Assembly: GCA_963580285.1 (NCBI GenBank)
Contig: OY757016.1
Location: 39,943,124 to 40,007,123, forward strand
Reading direction: 5' to 3'
Origin: Lucinisca nassula
Lineage: Eukaryota > Mollusca > Bivalvia > Lucinida > Lucinidae
DNA length: 64,000 nucleotides
The stretch's first letter is position 1. Every line of letters starts with the position of its first letter. The position numbers were made by a program, and so were the translations under genes. Positions 1 through 10,802 of the stretch are shown one piece after another. The notes beneath the pieces are model-generated. The model made no database searches. It was not told the origin of the DNA and saw only the letters and a program-made list of their open reading frames with translations.

Positions 1-394
1 TTTCTTATTTTTCAAAGAAAATAAGGCTTGATATTACATGTGAATTGTCTGCTTACTGTAAACGTGCATCCTCATGTGGCAGTCAAACAAAAACTTGTGA
101 GCAAAGAACACAAAAACACACACATTGTGACACATACATATCAAAGCACTGAGACTACCGGCGGGTCAATTGTCTCTGAGTGAAGGCATGTAAGACTTAA
201 AACTGTTCTGTTAACCCTTAAATTCCAGTATTTTAAGCAACAAGTGTAGACCCTGATCAGAACATAGATATCCTTATCTGGGTATCAGCACATGGCCAAC
301 AAGTCATATGGGCAAGAGCAGTGCGGAAGCTTATATCGTTAGTAACTCTGGATCGATTGATAAACAATCAAGCCAACAAGAATGATGACTGGCT
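1..394. other. No recognisable feature
   Basis: This stretch is AT-rich sequence without a supported coding exon. By position it should lie in the intron between the D-type exon and the unseen last D-type exon. Confidence 0.4.
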
Positions 395-672
395 TGAAGA
401 AATAGATGGGCTGCATGATGCTTCCACGCAGAGCTGAAACCGACCCGCACAAGAGTACTGGTAAACAGCTTAGAGGATCTAAGCCTGCCCAGGCATAGTG
501 GTGCGAGTCAGCCTGTCCATGCTTATAAACCCGATTGGTTTCATTGGGCGACAGGGCTTGAGATGTCATTTCATCTCAATGTGGGGTAAAAGTCCCACGA
601 AATTGGAAGCAACGTCTCCAAAATGACCTTTACAGTGTTGACGGGGACATTAAACCTCAAATCAAACAAACA
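395..672 (-). repeat. Dispersed repeat R3 (about 300 bp)
   Basis: This is a member of a family marked by GAGGTTTAATGTCCC, TTGGAAGCAACGTCTCC (opposite strand) and TCATTTCATCTCAATGT. Other copies lie at 28068-28372, 37744-37995, 47505-47810, 52783-52950, 53999-54100 (fragment), 55187-55480 and 56675-56970 (minus). One end is CAAAC-rich, as in a retroposon tail. No clear RNA polymerase III boxes were found, so its class is open. Confidence 0.75.
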
Positions 673-749
673 AAACAAAGACTGGTGGAGTGTTGACAAT
701 TAAGTTGTCTCCTTCCATTACAATAATGCACCCATGTGCTAAAATCATA

Positions 750-942
750 CAACAGATAAGGTAAGTATTTTGTGATAACTGGAGGATAGTTGTTGTCAAT
801 TCTCCACAAAATCCTATGTTGTGGGTATTCATTAGAACCGCCTTGCCGAGGCGGGTCTAATGAATACCCACAACACAGGTTTATATGGAGAAATAAGGAA
901 AACTATCCTTCAGTTATCACAAAATACGCACCTTATCTGTTG
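750..942. mobile_element. MITE family A, palindromic, AACAGATAAGG ends
   Basis: This 193 bp element has terminal inverted repeats of about 30 bp starting CAACAGATAAGG and ending with its complement. Its centre is a GAACCGCC...GGCGG hairpin. It has no coding capacity. A second copy is at 34351-34960, there interrupted by other MITEs. Confidence 0.85.
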
Positions 943-1191
943 CTGTGCTAAAATGGCATCCGAACTGATATTTTGTTTGACTTATTTTCAATAGGTCTGT
1001 AAACTTTAGCTTTGTTCTGCTAAGGAAGATACGTCTATTAAGATATGTGTGTTATGGGCAGATAATAGCCGGTTCCCGATGTAACTCCGGTTTTCAAGCC
1101 TCAGCATAATGTGATGTTCTGCTGGCCCCAGTAACGGCTTTATGAGTCGGAATGTGGCTGAAATAAACAGAAAGTGTTTCTTAAACATTTG

Positions 1192-1618
1192 ATGTTAATG
1201 CAATGCAATAACCATGGATGATCCTTGCTCTTGCATAACTTACGAATCCCACCGCAAATTTTGACGAAAACGCCCAAAAACTCCATATGGATTCCATATA
1301 AACTCTTCAAATGCGACAGGCAAACCAAAATGGCGGCCAGTTCAGAATTTAGGGATTAACCATAGTTTTTCATGCATTAACATTTGCCGGGTCCAGAGGA
1401 AGCTGTTTGAACATGAGGCCACAAGGCCGAATGTTCAAATATCTTCCGAGGGATCCGGTAAATGTTAATGCAATGAAATAACCATGGATGATCGTTGTTC
1501 TTGCATAACTTACGAATCCGACCTCAAATTTTGACGAAAATGCCCAAAAGCTCCATATAAATTCCATATAAACTCTTCAAATGCGACAGGCAAACCAAAA
1601 TGGCGGCCAGTTCAGAAT
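1192..1618. repeat. Direct repeat of 157 bp, period 270
   Basis: Bases 1192-1348 recur at 1462-1618 with few differences (shared start ATGTTAATGCAATG, shared end GGCCAGTTCAGAAT). The unit abuts the 265 bp tandem duplication that follows. No coding content is supported. Confidence 0.85.
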
Positions 1619-2148
1619 GTTGTTAACAATGACGATGTCATGCAGTAACCCTCTGCCATCATCATAGAACCCTAAAACGCTATGTTCAGGGCGATAACGT
1701 TACATCGCTCAATGTAACGTAAACAAAGCAATGCCAGTCTTGTGATATCAAAAGCTCAAAATCCATGTTCAAACAGCACGCGAATTTCATGATTTGAACA
1801 TGGTTTTTGCTGTTTGAGCACGGCTTTCGGTCCATTTGACAATGGCTTTAAACAGCCATGTGCATAGGTATTTATGCAAGAATGTTGTTTATAATGACGT
1901 TGTCATGCAGTAACCCTCTTACGTCATCATAGAACCCTAAAACGCTATGTTCCGGGCTATAATGTTACGTCGCTCAACGTAATGTAAACAAAACAAGGCC
2001 CATCTTGTGATATCTAAAGCTCAAAATCCATGTTCAAACAGCACGCCAATTTCATGATTTGAACATGGTTTTTGCTGTTAGAGCACGGCTTTCGGTCCAT
2101 TTGACAATGGCTTCAAACAGCCATGTGCATAGGTATTTATGCAAGAAT
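1619..2148. repeat. Two tandem copies of a 265 bp unit
   Basis: Copies 1619-1883 and 1884-2148 share the start GTTGTT and the end TTTATGCAAGAAT. Each holds an imperfect inverted pair, CCATGTTCAAA and its complement TTTGAACATGG. The two differ at scattered positions, so the duplication is not brand new. Confidence 0.88.
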
Positions 2149-2470
2149 AAACATTTGATGTCTCACTGAAGTAGGTTAGAGCCTTACTGACACAAAGTTC
2201 TGCAAAGGAAGGTCTGATGGATTTTGTTTTTAACCCAGGCAAAAAAAAAATGTTGTTCCCTGCATAATGTCTGAACACAGAAATATTACTTTCCTTTCAG
2301 AGCGGGTGTACACCTCTGATTAATGATAGGCTCAATATAAGTGACATAATCTTGTAAGGGCTATAAAAGCAAAATAAAACTAGAGCAAGTCAGTGAACCA
2401 TTGCAAATACATGTACCCGCTTTTTCAAAATTTGGCCTTCTGGGCCAGACACTATGGGCCAGAGAGAGTA

Positions 2471-2650
2471 CCTAAAGGGGTACCTTGGCAAACAGTTCAG
2501 GCCCAGATCAGACACCACAGAATGTGGTGTCTGATCAGGGCCTGCACTATTTGCTAACAGAATTTTCCATCAAAAATAGAATAAAAATGAAAATATAGGC
2601 CTGAGCCCCTTTTATGACAAATGGACTTGTCCAATATACAGCAATGGAAG
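2471..2650 (+). mobile_element. Palindrome-core MITE, family F4
   Basis: It begins with GGGGTACCTTGGCAAACAG, followed by a perfect hairpin around CAGACACCACAGAATGTGG. It ends near a TTCCATCAAAAATAGA segment shared with copies at 22314-22492 and 52238-52508. It is noncoding and probably nonautonomous. Confidence 0.75.
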
Positions 2651-5429
2651 AGTCCACTATGTTACGAGATGGAATAGGAAACCTCTCTGGTGCTTATGCA
2701 CATCTAAATTATTTTAGTAGATATATGGTAGGGCGGTGCGAGTGAAATATTTTAGGTGAAATATGGTACGCAAACTATGCTGCTCCATGAACAAGTCATG
2801 CACATATCATACGATGTATGCATGAGTGGTTTATAGAGAGCTGTTTTTACAATACAGGGGGCCGCTAAAAGGCAGAGTCCTATAGAATTTGCCTAAAAAT
2901 CGCCAACCGCCAAATTGTGCCATATATGATTTTTATTCCCGTCACGTGTTGTGTGGGTGTTCGTTTTGACAGGAGTCATGTCATTGATTATAGGGTCGTT
3001 TCATCAATTTTTCCTATGGGAAATATACTATTTGAACGCAAATCCATTATCTACTCGATTTTTGCTATCTGGCTTTGTTTGTGGCCGGTATCTCCACCTC
3101 GCCACGAATTGAGCAAGGTAATATGAGTAGGCATGATTTTCCGGTAGTATTCATAGATATATAAACCCTGAAAAAAGCGGACACTTTAGCAGCAGGTCAA
3201 GTTGTAAGAGTGAACGCAACATTGTGACGGGGAAATAGAAAGTATATTGAAAGGTATGTTAAATCTATGTTTAGTATTATGCTTGTAGGTTTTGGAGGGG
3301 TTTACTTCTAGTATACCCCAACTTTCTGAAGCCTATTCTGAATTCACTGTTGTGGCCTGTAGTGATTAGGCTACTAGCTTTGCCAGCTAGACGTCGCAGA
3401 ATTGATCCCAGGCTTCTCCAGTAGTAGAATGAGTCTTTCTAAGTGAGGTCCTGTCTCATGCTGACCCTAGATGTTGGTGAGACGTAAAGTTTGGACACCC
3501 GCTCATTCTAGATTCATTTAGGCATTTAGACCCCTTTTGTAGAATGTAATTAATAAACACCGGGTCACTTGTTTGATCCATGACTTGTGACTAGCTGTGG
3601 TTAGAAAACCGTGGTTCCGTCCCAATATGATATTAGGTGTAGAGGGGACGTAAACTTAAGACGGGTTTAACCACATCTTCATCATCAGGGCAAACTCTTA
3701 CAAGAGCCTGTTGGGTTATCCGTGATGATGAACAGTAATGAATTTTATTTTACAAGCATGTTCACGTTGATTAGAAATAATTTTGTTCAAAAAGAATTAC
3801 GAGTTCATTTTGTAATGATGCCGTTTTTGTCTGATAACTCAGTTTGTGCATGTATGTACATATAAAGAACGTGATGATGATAAGTGGGAGTGTTTGGTCG
3901 CCACACATCATGACGGCCTGAGCAGCGGGGATGACGTCAGCTGCGTCATCAGCGTCGCGAGGACGGTTGTGACGGGGTGCCTACCAAATACAGAGTGAAT
4001 TTACGGCAAACAGTGTTGGCCCTTATGAGACACTAACAAATGTTGTGGATTATAGATGAAAATCTTCTGTTTGTAGTTTCTATCTGTTATTAATGTAATG
4101 AATTTGTGAATAGCTATATTTGTGAGCCGTGTTGCGGAGAAGGATATGAAATAGAGATTGTTATGTTTCCTGTAATTGGCGGCTGACCAGGTAGCGCAAA
4201 GGCGTTGTCTGTTCAACTGCCTCTTACTTGTGATAATGTATTGAGCACAAATTTGGTGAGTATTATGCTCAGTAGTAGTGAGCATTAATTGATTTCGGTA
4301 GTGCTCAGTAAGGAAACATGAACTTTGAGTATTATTGTGTCAAGCGCTGGGTGCTGATAATTTGATGCACAGTCAAGTTGAGTTCTGCTGTACGGTTGTT
4401 TGTCGCATGCACTAATCAGCCTGTATGTCTGGTCGGCGCATGCGCAATAACGGTATATGCATGAACATATTCTTACTTCTCCGGGAGGGGGATCATGATA
4501 TAGCATGTATGTTTTGTGACTCGTTTCTAGTCCCGTTATCGTAATTTGCAGGCACAACAATGTGTGACCTGCTGCTCCCTGCTTCATAGCAGCAGGTACT
4601 GGTACGACGCTAGGCGTTAGGGTCCAGCAAGGGCGGACAGACCGCCGTAATCAGCGCCTACCAGGGTAGAAGCAGAATATAAATCATTGTTCGTTGTAAA
4701 CAAATGTGAGACCATGGAAGAGGTCAACTTACCTGCAGGTTATTTGGACGATCGCTAAACCTCTGATCGGCAAACGTGATCGCTAAACCTATGGTTATCA
4801 ACTATGTTGATAGACTAGTTCTACTAGTTCGCGAGAGGAAGTTTCACGCGAGTGGGGGATTCACCCTAAGTTATAAACTGGCCAGTCGCGTCTTGTGTTG
4901 TTTCTTTTTTTTGTTGTTGTTGTTGTTTTTGTTGTTTGCTTCTGTAGGTATTCACGTCACCTGTTCCGAGCACAGAACATTGTTTTGCCTTCGGAGCGGA
5001 CGTCGTGAGTTGGCTACAGAAGCAACAAATTGTGATGTTTTGTGTTTGTAAGCGTTGTATGTAGATATTGTAAATAACTCATGACATTCATTTAACATCT
5101 TTCTTGTGCCTTACCCCACAGCTGCCCGTACACCTGTCAGAGATCACGCTCGGTTGTCTTGTCAGCATGGGGGTTTGCGGGATGCCGTAAACCCACATGT
5201 AACACACTAGCATACAATGGTTAAAAAAAACATTGTTTTAATGTTCATGCTCCTTTATTATAGAAGGAGACCCGCAAGCTCGCGTCCTTCGATATTCGAA
5301 TTCCCACCTCGGGGATGGTTATTTATATTTACCAATATTGGGAGGACACAAAATGACCCAAAAGAGCTGACGTGTCTATAAACCCCAACACAATCAATCA
5401 GTCACCAATATTGCTGTAATAACCCTATT
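2651..5429. other. Low-repeat intronic stretch
   Basis: No coding exon of the fibulin gene is recognised. Visible items are a TATATAAA box near 3159 with a possible donor about 90 bases on, a consensus CRE palindrome TGACGTCA at 3932-3939 in a locally GC-richer patch, and a SINE fragment at 3355-3500. TGTGACGGGG occurs near 3223 and 3969, which could be an LTR-type boundary, but no matching repeat pair was established. Confidence 0.35.
3355..3500 (+). mobile_element. tRNA-derived SINE S2, diverged copy
   Basis: It carries a weak B-box-like GAATTGATCCC and the shared tail GGTCCTGTCTC..GAC, matching S2 copies at 54642-54806 and 57058-57224 (both minus) and 11640-11725. It is decayed and noncoding. 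Confidence 0.6.
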
Positions 5430-5840
5430 TATTATATGATGTCACATCTGGGAATGAAATAACACCATGTGATAAATTTGATAATCTAGTGGATTAAATA
5501 TGCAAGTTAGTGAGATATGCACTGTAACATTACATGTATGACGTTGTTAATGACGTCGGTTTACTAATGGTGGAATATAGATATTTTTTAATAAAATGCA
5601 TTTTAAATGTCATATGATTAATAAAAAAACTCACTTTTGTGCTCATGTATTATTGAATTTATTAAACAAGTTGAGGAAAAGAGATAAAATGCGAGGTTTT
5701 ACTCATGTATTATTGAATTTATTAAACACATTGAGGAAAATGAATAAAATGCTCAGCAAAGCCTGGCATTTTATCCCTTTTCCTCAACTTGTTTAATAAA
5801 TTCAATAATACATGAACACTCATGTAAGATTCTCTATATA
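5430..5840 (-). mobile_element. Long-hairpin MITE (TATTATTGAATTTATTAAA family)
   Basis: It contains the stem ATTGAATTTATTAAAC..GAGGAAAA twice on one side and its complement once on the other, so the hairpin arm has been partly duplicated. The same family is at 50130-50500 in the opposite orientation, and a related copy lies at 54335-54830. It ends about 20 bases downstream of the D-type exon donor. Confidence 0.75.
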
Positions 5841-5860
5841 AATGGCAAACAACTATTTAC

Positions 5861-6114
5861 CTGTGTCACCCTCCACAACTGTGTCAAACAAACCATCCTC
5901 GTTTCCAGAAAAAATGTACAAATACATCTGTGGCACCAGCGCAAATCCCTGTGCCGTAATGTTTAACAAAACTACTGGCCAGTAGATCTTTGGAATAATG
6001 GGGAGTGCTAAGAACTGGAAGGAAACTGACTTGGTTTTGTTGTGAACGCAATGTACATCGTAGGGTTTACAATTCTTTATGCATAAAATGTCGTCTGACT
6101 CCACAACTACATCG
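5861..6114 (-). CDS. FBLN1: Fibulin C-terminal module, D-type exon (continues downstream)
   Basis: The 254 nt exon has acceptor attttcag and donor G|gtaaat; it opens in phase 2 like the C-type exon and closes in phase 1. After joining E9 it reads SDVVVESDDILC, then CIKNCKPYDVHC, very close to the CIKSCRPNDVTC start of vertebrate fibulin-1D. It continues with VSFQFLALP, an FALVPQMYLYIFSGNEDG strand region, and two N-glycosylation sites (NKTK, NITA). It ends open, about 50 residues short of a complete module, so at least one more exon is needed; I see none in 1-5860. It lies about 3.5 kb past the C-type exon, the C-before-D order known for FBLN1. A frame-intact coding stretch with both splice sites makes a pseudo-exon unlikely. 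Confidence 0.82.
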
Positions 6115-6169
6115 CTGAAAATATAATTCTTTCCCATTATCTCAAATAAGTACAGAGGACCCATGTTTT

Positions 6170-6315
6170 ATTGTTTGTTTTGAAGTTTAATGGTCCAGTC
6201 AACACTATTTTGGTAATTTTTGAGCTGGTCAGTTTACCTATCCACACTTTTCCTGGGCAGGCTTGTATGTAAGCGGTTATCCAGGACAGTGCACATTCTT
6301 TCGCCAGAAACAGGA
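6170..6315 (-). mobile_element. SINE S1, 5'-truncated copy
   Basis: It is a 3' part of the S1 family (CACTTTTCCTGGGCAGGC, then CAGTGCACATTCTTT on the plus strand) without the tRNA-like head. It sits about 55 bases upstream of the D-type exon acceptor. Confidence 0.75.
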
Positions 6316-6449
6316 CCACATAATAAAGACATTATCTGCTCCCTAATATTTTGCCGATATAAAGAATATGTATAAAGAATACCAATAACATCATAGTATA
6401 AAAGGTAATAATGGATCTTTTTCCCTTACTAACTCCAAGAAATCAAGAA

Positions 6450-6550
6450 AACAATGTTGTAGATATTTGTTAGAATTGCCTCGCCGAGGCAATTCTAAAG
6501 GCGAGGCAATTCTAACAAATATCCACAACATTTGTTTCTTGGAGTATCCT
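6450..6550. repeat. GAGGC hairpin repeat
   Basis: This is a palindrome built on TTGTTAGAATTGCCTCG, with the arm duplicated on one side. It belongs to the large group of GAGGCGGTTCTAA hairpins of this window. Confidence 0.7.
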
Positions 6551-7032
6551 ATCTCCATATTTCTGTCTCATCTTGGACTATTTCTTCTGCTGAAATTGTA
6601 GTCATTACGAGTTTTGTTGTTATATCAAACGTCGGTATAAAAAGACTTGACATTTGTTTTACCTTTGCTTGTATTTTATTGGTTTTCATTTTTATTCACA
6701 ATATATGAAGGATCACTATTATTAAAGTATAAAATATGAACAAATGAACCAATACAAAATTAGGGTATTTTTATTCACAAAATTTTGTATACAAATATAA
6801 CTGAAGGTTCTGTACTTCAAACAATATTAGCTAGATACAAAATGCTTATAAAATATATGCAAAAGTTTCCAGTGCAACCAATAGAATTTGTCAGTACATA
6901 AACAGTGGAAATCTAACTCTCAAACACCCTTTGGACAATCATGATGTTAACGAGTCTGTGCAATGAAGGCCCCTGTAAACCCCACTTTATACAGCAAAAA
7001 CTGGGGTTTACTGGGTACACATTGTTTTCCTT

Positions 7033-7230
7033 GGGCCTCCGTGGCCTAGTGGATAAAACTCTAATTCTTATTCACTAGGTCTCTCACTGCTGTGGTTCGA
7101 GTCTGGCTCAGGTCACATGCGATGCCAAGGTCTGCAACAGAGGGTCAGAGGGTTTTTCTCTGGGTACTCCAGTTTTCGCCCACCTCTGATTACCGATTGG
7201 CTCGATATAAGTGAAATAATCTTGGAAGGG
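7033..7230 (+). mobile_element. tRNA-derived SINE S4
   Basis: The head CCTCCGTGGCCTAGTGG (A box) and GGTTCGAGTCTGG (B box) are spaced as in a tRNA. The body has CACCTCTGATTACCGATTGG, also found alone at 2301-2362. No tRNA cloverleaf with a paired acceptor stem is evident, so it is a SINE, not a tRNA gene. Confidence 0.75.
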
Positions 7231-7352
7231 CAGTCATATGTTGTAGGTACTCGTTAGAACCACCTCAATGATGTGGTTCTAATGAGCATCCACAATGCAT
7301 GTTTGGAGAGTTAGTACGAAAAATATTACTAATTTTCATCAGAAAAATAACC

Positions 7353-7666
7353 CATTACGAAAACACGCCTATACAAATACCCTGGCAATTTTTTGGCCAA
7401 AAATTAGAAATTTTAAGATAAAAGATTGTGATATTTTTCTTATTTCTGCTCAAAACATAGATTGTAGGTTTTTCTTATTTCTGCTCAAAACATAGATTGT
7501 GGGGACTCGATAGAACCGCCTTGACGAGGCGGTTCTATCGAGTACCCACAATCTATGTTTTTGAGCAGAAATAAGAAAAATAATGTATATCCCCTTAAAC
7601 TCCAGTTTCACTATATAAAAGTGGGGTATGAGGGGGTCAAAATTATATAGGCGTGTTCTCGTAATG
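7353..7666 (+). mobile_element. MITE family H, CATTACGAAAACACGCC ends
   Basis: Both ends carry CATTACGAAAACACGCCTAT or its complement. Inside are a GAACCGCC hairpin flanked by ACCCACAATCTA arms and a CCCCAGTTTTACTATATA motif. Here one arm segment (TTCTTATTTCTGCTC) is duplicated. Seven more copies are listed below. Confidence 0.88.
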
Positions 7667-7962
7667 ATTTTAGAGATATGACAGAACACACTATGTCACA
7701 TGGATGTGTGTTTATCTTAATGGAAGTTTCTTCGAGACAAGTGTAGCTTGAGCCCTTGAGATTTTACTGTTTTGCAAGATCAGAAGGCAAAACGGGAATA
7801 ATTTACAGTAAAATTCCTATATTAAGACCACCTTTTGGACTATTCAAAATCCAAAAGCAGAAACTGTGCTAGTTAAACAACTGTGATATATCCAAAAAAA
7901 AATGTACAGATTATGTAGAAAAATGACCAATGATTTTAATTTTATGTTTCTGAATAATTTAA

Positions 7963-8206
7963 CCCATTTAGTACCAGAACCACCCCCCCCCCCCCCAAAA
8001 AAAAAAAAAAAACGGGTACTCTGGCAAACAGTGCAGGCCCAGATGAGACGCTGCAGAATGTGACATCTAATCAGGGCCTACACTATTTGCAGGAAATTCA
8101 GCCATTTTCCAAATCAACTTTGAAGATAACACAACCTGTCACCCCTAAATTTTGAAATGGACTCCTGCTATATATAAGGAGGAAGATACCATCTGGTACA
8201 AAAGAG
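7963..8206 (+). mobile_element. MITE family F3, TTAA-flanked
   Basis: It lies between TTAA at 7959-7962 and 8207-8210. The ends pair as CCCATTTAGTACCAGA with the complement of ATCTGGTACAAAAG. A long C then A homopolymer run interrupts the left arm, and a shared palindromic core (AAACAGTGCAGGCCC) sits inside. Confidence 0.8.
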
Positions 8207-8599
8207 TTAAATGTATTGATCATACAGAAAAATGACCATTTATGGTCATTCAGAAAAATGACCATTAATGGTCACTTTTCTATATAATCTATACATTTTT
8301 GGGGTCCATTTTTGGTTATTTTTTCTATATAATTTATACAGTTTTTGGCTCCAGCTTTAAAACTCGTTGTATCCAAAATCATGTTTCAATGAACAGTGTT
8401 ATTAAGATGCTGTGGTGTAATTTTGGGATGACTTTTTAGTTCTTCACAATAAACTTGTTTTGTGGGTTTCTCACCAGTACGAGTGTCTCTTATGAAGAAT
8501 TTAAGATAATTATTCTAATCTCGTCTAATTTAATTTACACATATATACATATAGAGCAAAAATTGTCAAGCATATTCCGCATTTCATTCAGAGTCTTAG

Positions 8600-8820
8600 G
8601 CCATTTTGTACCAGAAACCCCAAAACGTGTACCCTGGCAAACAGTGCAGGCCCAGATCAGACGCCGCAGAATGCGGCGTCTGATCAGGGCCTCCACTATT
8701 TGCTAAAAGTTTAGTCATTTTTCCAACTAAATTTTGATGATAACACAACCTGACACCCATAAATTTTGAAATGGACTCCAGCTTTATATAAGGTAGAATA
8801 TTCCATTTGGTACAAAAGGG
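8600..8820 (+). mobile_element. MITE family F3, second copy
   Basis: Ends CCATTTTGTACCAGAA and TTGGTACAAAAGGG; TTAA follows at 8821-8824, while the left target is mutated to TTAG. The core hairpin CAGACGCCGCAGAATGCGG is perfect. It abuts the family C element that starts at 8825, the two sharing one TTAA. Confidence 0.82.
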
Positions 8821-8824
8821 TTAA

Positions 8825-9028
8825 CCCTTGCCTTGCTGATCAAAGATATGCAAACTGTAAACCCAGATCAGATGGCTTCTGGAGAAACCATCTTATCAGA
8901 AAAGATAAACAGTGTAAATCCTGATCAGATGGCTTCTGAAGAAGCCATCTGATCTGGATTTAGACTGTTTGTCATTCCGCTCGTGAATTTATAGGAGTAA
9001 ATTACATCAAGTAATTTGATTGGTTGAA
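8825..9028 (+). mobile_element. MITE family C, right end lost
   Basis: It begins CCCTTGCCTTGCTGA directly after TTAA. It holds the core GTAAATCCTGATCAGATGG hairpin and breaks off into another hairpin MITE at about 9029. Confidence 0.72.
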
Positions 9029-9235
9029 CACCCCTCTAAACCCAACTTTATATAGAGAGAACTGGGGTTTATAGGGGTAGTCATTAATTTTCTTATTTCT
9101 GCTCTGAGACGTAGATTTTGGGTACTCCTTAGAACCGCCTCATTGAGGCGGTTCTAACGAGTACCCACAACCTATGTTTGGAGTATGAATTAGGAAAATA
9201 TCCAAATTTTCGTCAGAAAAATAACTGTTTTGAAG
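9029..9235 (+). mobile_element. Hairpin MITE related to family H
   Basis: It carries ACTGGGGTTTATAGGGG and a GAACCGCCTCATTGAGGCGG hairpin flanked by CCCACAACCTATG arms. Similar copies are at 38020-38185 and 53570-53765. The family H ends (CATTACG) are missing. Confidence 0.7.
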
Positions 9236-9566
9236 CAATGAAAAAATGAACTATTTCACTGGATGTTACCGCAATGATCTGACAACCTCCCTGCTTCATT
9301 ATTTGCAACAAGACTGGCACTAAATTGCCATTTTCTCTGGGTATTTTTTCGCAGCAGACAACATTTTGAAATATTTTTCTAATTTTCCCAGAAAATAGAA
9401 ATGTCTCCTTGCATGAGATGTCAAGTCCTGTTTTCTTAGAAAAATGAGAAAAATATCAACAATTTGTCATGCTGGATTCACCTATAGAGTGGTCAAGGTT
9501 AATTCATCAAGTGATGGAATGATTTTTATAAAATGCCATTTTTTCTGAGTTCACAAACAACGACTC

Positions 9567-9981
9567 CTAATATATGCCTCTGAGGTTGCCTGGCGTGACA
9601 TACAGATAGATGCGGGATAACGCTTTTCCTGTGTAGCCAGTGTAACGATCTGTTATTGTCATTGTTAACTGCAATTCAATGTCTTGTGGCCCATCGATCT
9701 TATTCTGAAGTGATACCACCGCATCATTTCTACCAATTTTCAAATCAAAGTAGTTCCTGTTCACAGACATGATGCCGGAATGAGCGGGGTACACGGAGGT
9801 TACATTGAGATGCCACTCAAAGAATTTTTCTGACGTTTGTGGTCCTGACATAGAGAACAGATCTGTAGGTACTTTCACGTTGGTTGGGAATGACAGGAAA
9901 TTGTAGGAGAGGGAAAGTGGTGCATTCAAACATTCTTCATCGCCCTGACGACAGGTGAAACTAATACGTCTGCATCTCACG
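9567..9981 (-). CDS. FBLN1: Fibulin C-terminal module, C-type terminal exon with stop
   Basis: The exon follows an acceptor ending atttttag and opens in phase 2 (C, then GTG AGA TGC). Its 137 codons end in TAG at 9567-9569. Three cysteines at the start (VRC, FTC, EEC) include the one that closes EGF9. The rest is a beta-rich fibulin-type C-terminal domain: LSLSYNFLSFPTN, then an N-glycosylation site NVTS, a GPQDIELQLTM strand and SRIYLYVT near the end. LSFPTN and the C-x5-C-x6-C start resemble vertebrate fibulin-1C rather than fibulin-1D. The domain is known in the family to mediate matrix interactions. Downstream, TATAAA (minus strand, about 9525-9530) is a possible variant polyadenylation signal; no AATAAA is seen nearby. 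Confidence 0.9.
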
Positions 9982-10279
9982 CTAAAAATAGAAATATGAA
10001 AAGGCATCAGAATCTGCAATGATGTCTGATTGCGACTGCCATGAATGTTTAAAATCTCGATTTAAGACTTGTGTTTCATAAGTTAATTTAATAAATTGGA
10101 ATGAATAAAGTTTTCTGTACAATAAATAGTCAGTAGCTATAGACTGTTGCATCATGGTAAATTCCATGCCAAATGCCTCAGTGCCCAGCATGGAAAATCT
10201 CACAATGCATCAGCATGCTGTGACCTATATGTGTATAATTTTCAGTGCATACAGTTTTGTAACTTGAGAAAAAATTTAA

Positions 10280-10522
10280 CCAATAAAATGCCAATCATGA
10301 CAATTGTCGTCTTCTTTGCCATCTGCCGGTTACCTTAAAAGTAATTTTTTGCTAACAGTGTGGACCCAGATCAGACTGCTCCTAGCAGTCTGAAGTTTGA
10401 TCTGGGCCCACACTGTTTTTGCCTCAATGCAAAAAATATTTTTAAAAAGTTTGCAAAAAAATTTAGCAGACGACATAAGCAGACAACATTTTCAGATGTA
10501 ATTTATCTCGGCATCTTAAGGG
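10280..10522 (+). mobile_element. MITE family F2, TTAA-flanked
   Basis: TTAA precedes and follows the element (10276-10279, 10523-10526). Marker motifs are AAAATGCCAATCATGACA on the left and CGACATAAGCAGAC and GGCATCTTAAGGG on the right. The core is a TGTGGACCCAGATCAGAC hairpin. Other copies are near 13960-14195, 37310-37577 and 50841-51069. Confidence 0.8.
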
Positions 10523-10802
10523 TTAAAATATAAATATTTAAAACTGATATGTGTTAATTCAATGTGAGCTGTTTGGAATTTCTGATAACTTTTTGACAAC
10601 TTCTAAACTCATGGCTGAGACATTATTATCGAAATCTTAGTTTACCATTACCCAATTGCAGACTTCTGTAGCTTTTCACATTCTATTTTATGCAGTTATA
10701 TTAGCCTGCCACATGCTAGAAGCAAAAGTTTATCATTTTACTGATGTGGTAAGCAAATAAGCCATGCATTAGCTACAAGCTTGCAATTGGGTAACAGATG
10801 TG

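Noticed and set aside
4285..4587. A 100-codon cysteine-containing minus-strand frame
   Set aside because: No domain pattern, no EGF spacing and no splice sites in the right phase for the missing D-type exon.
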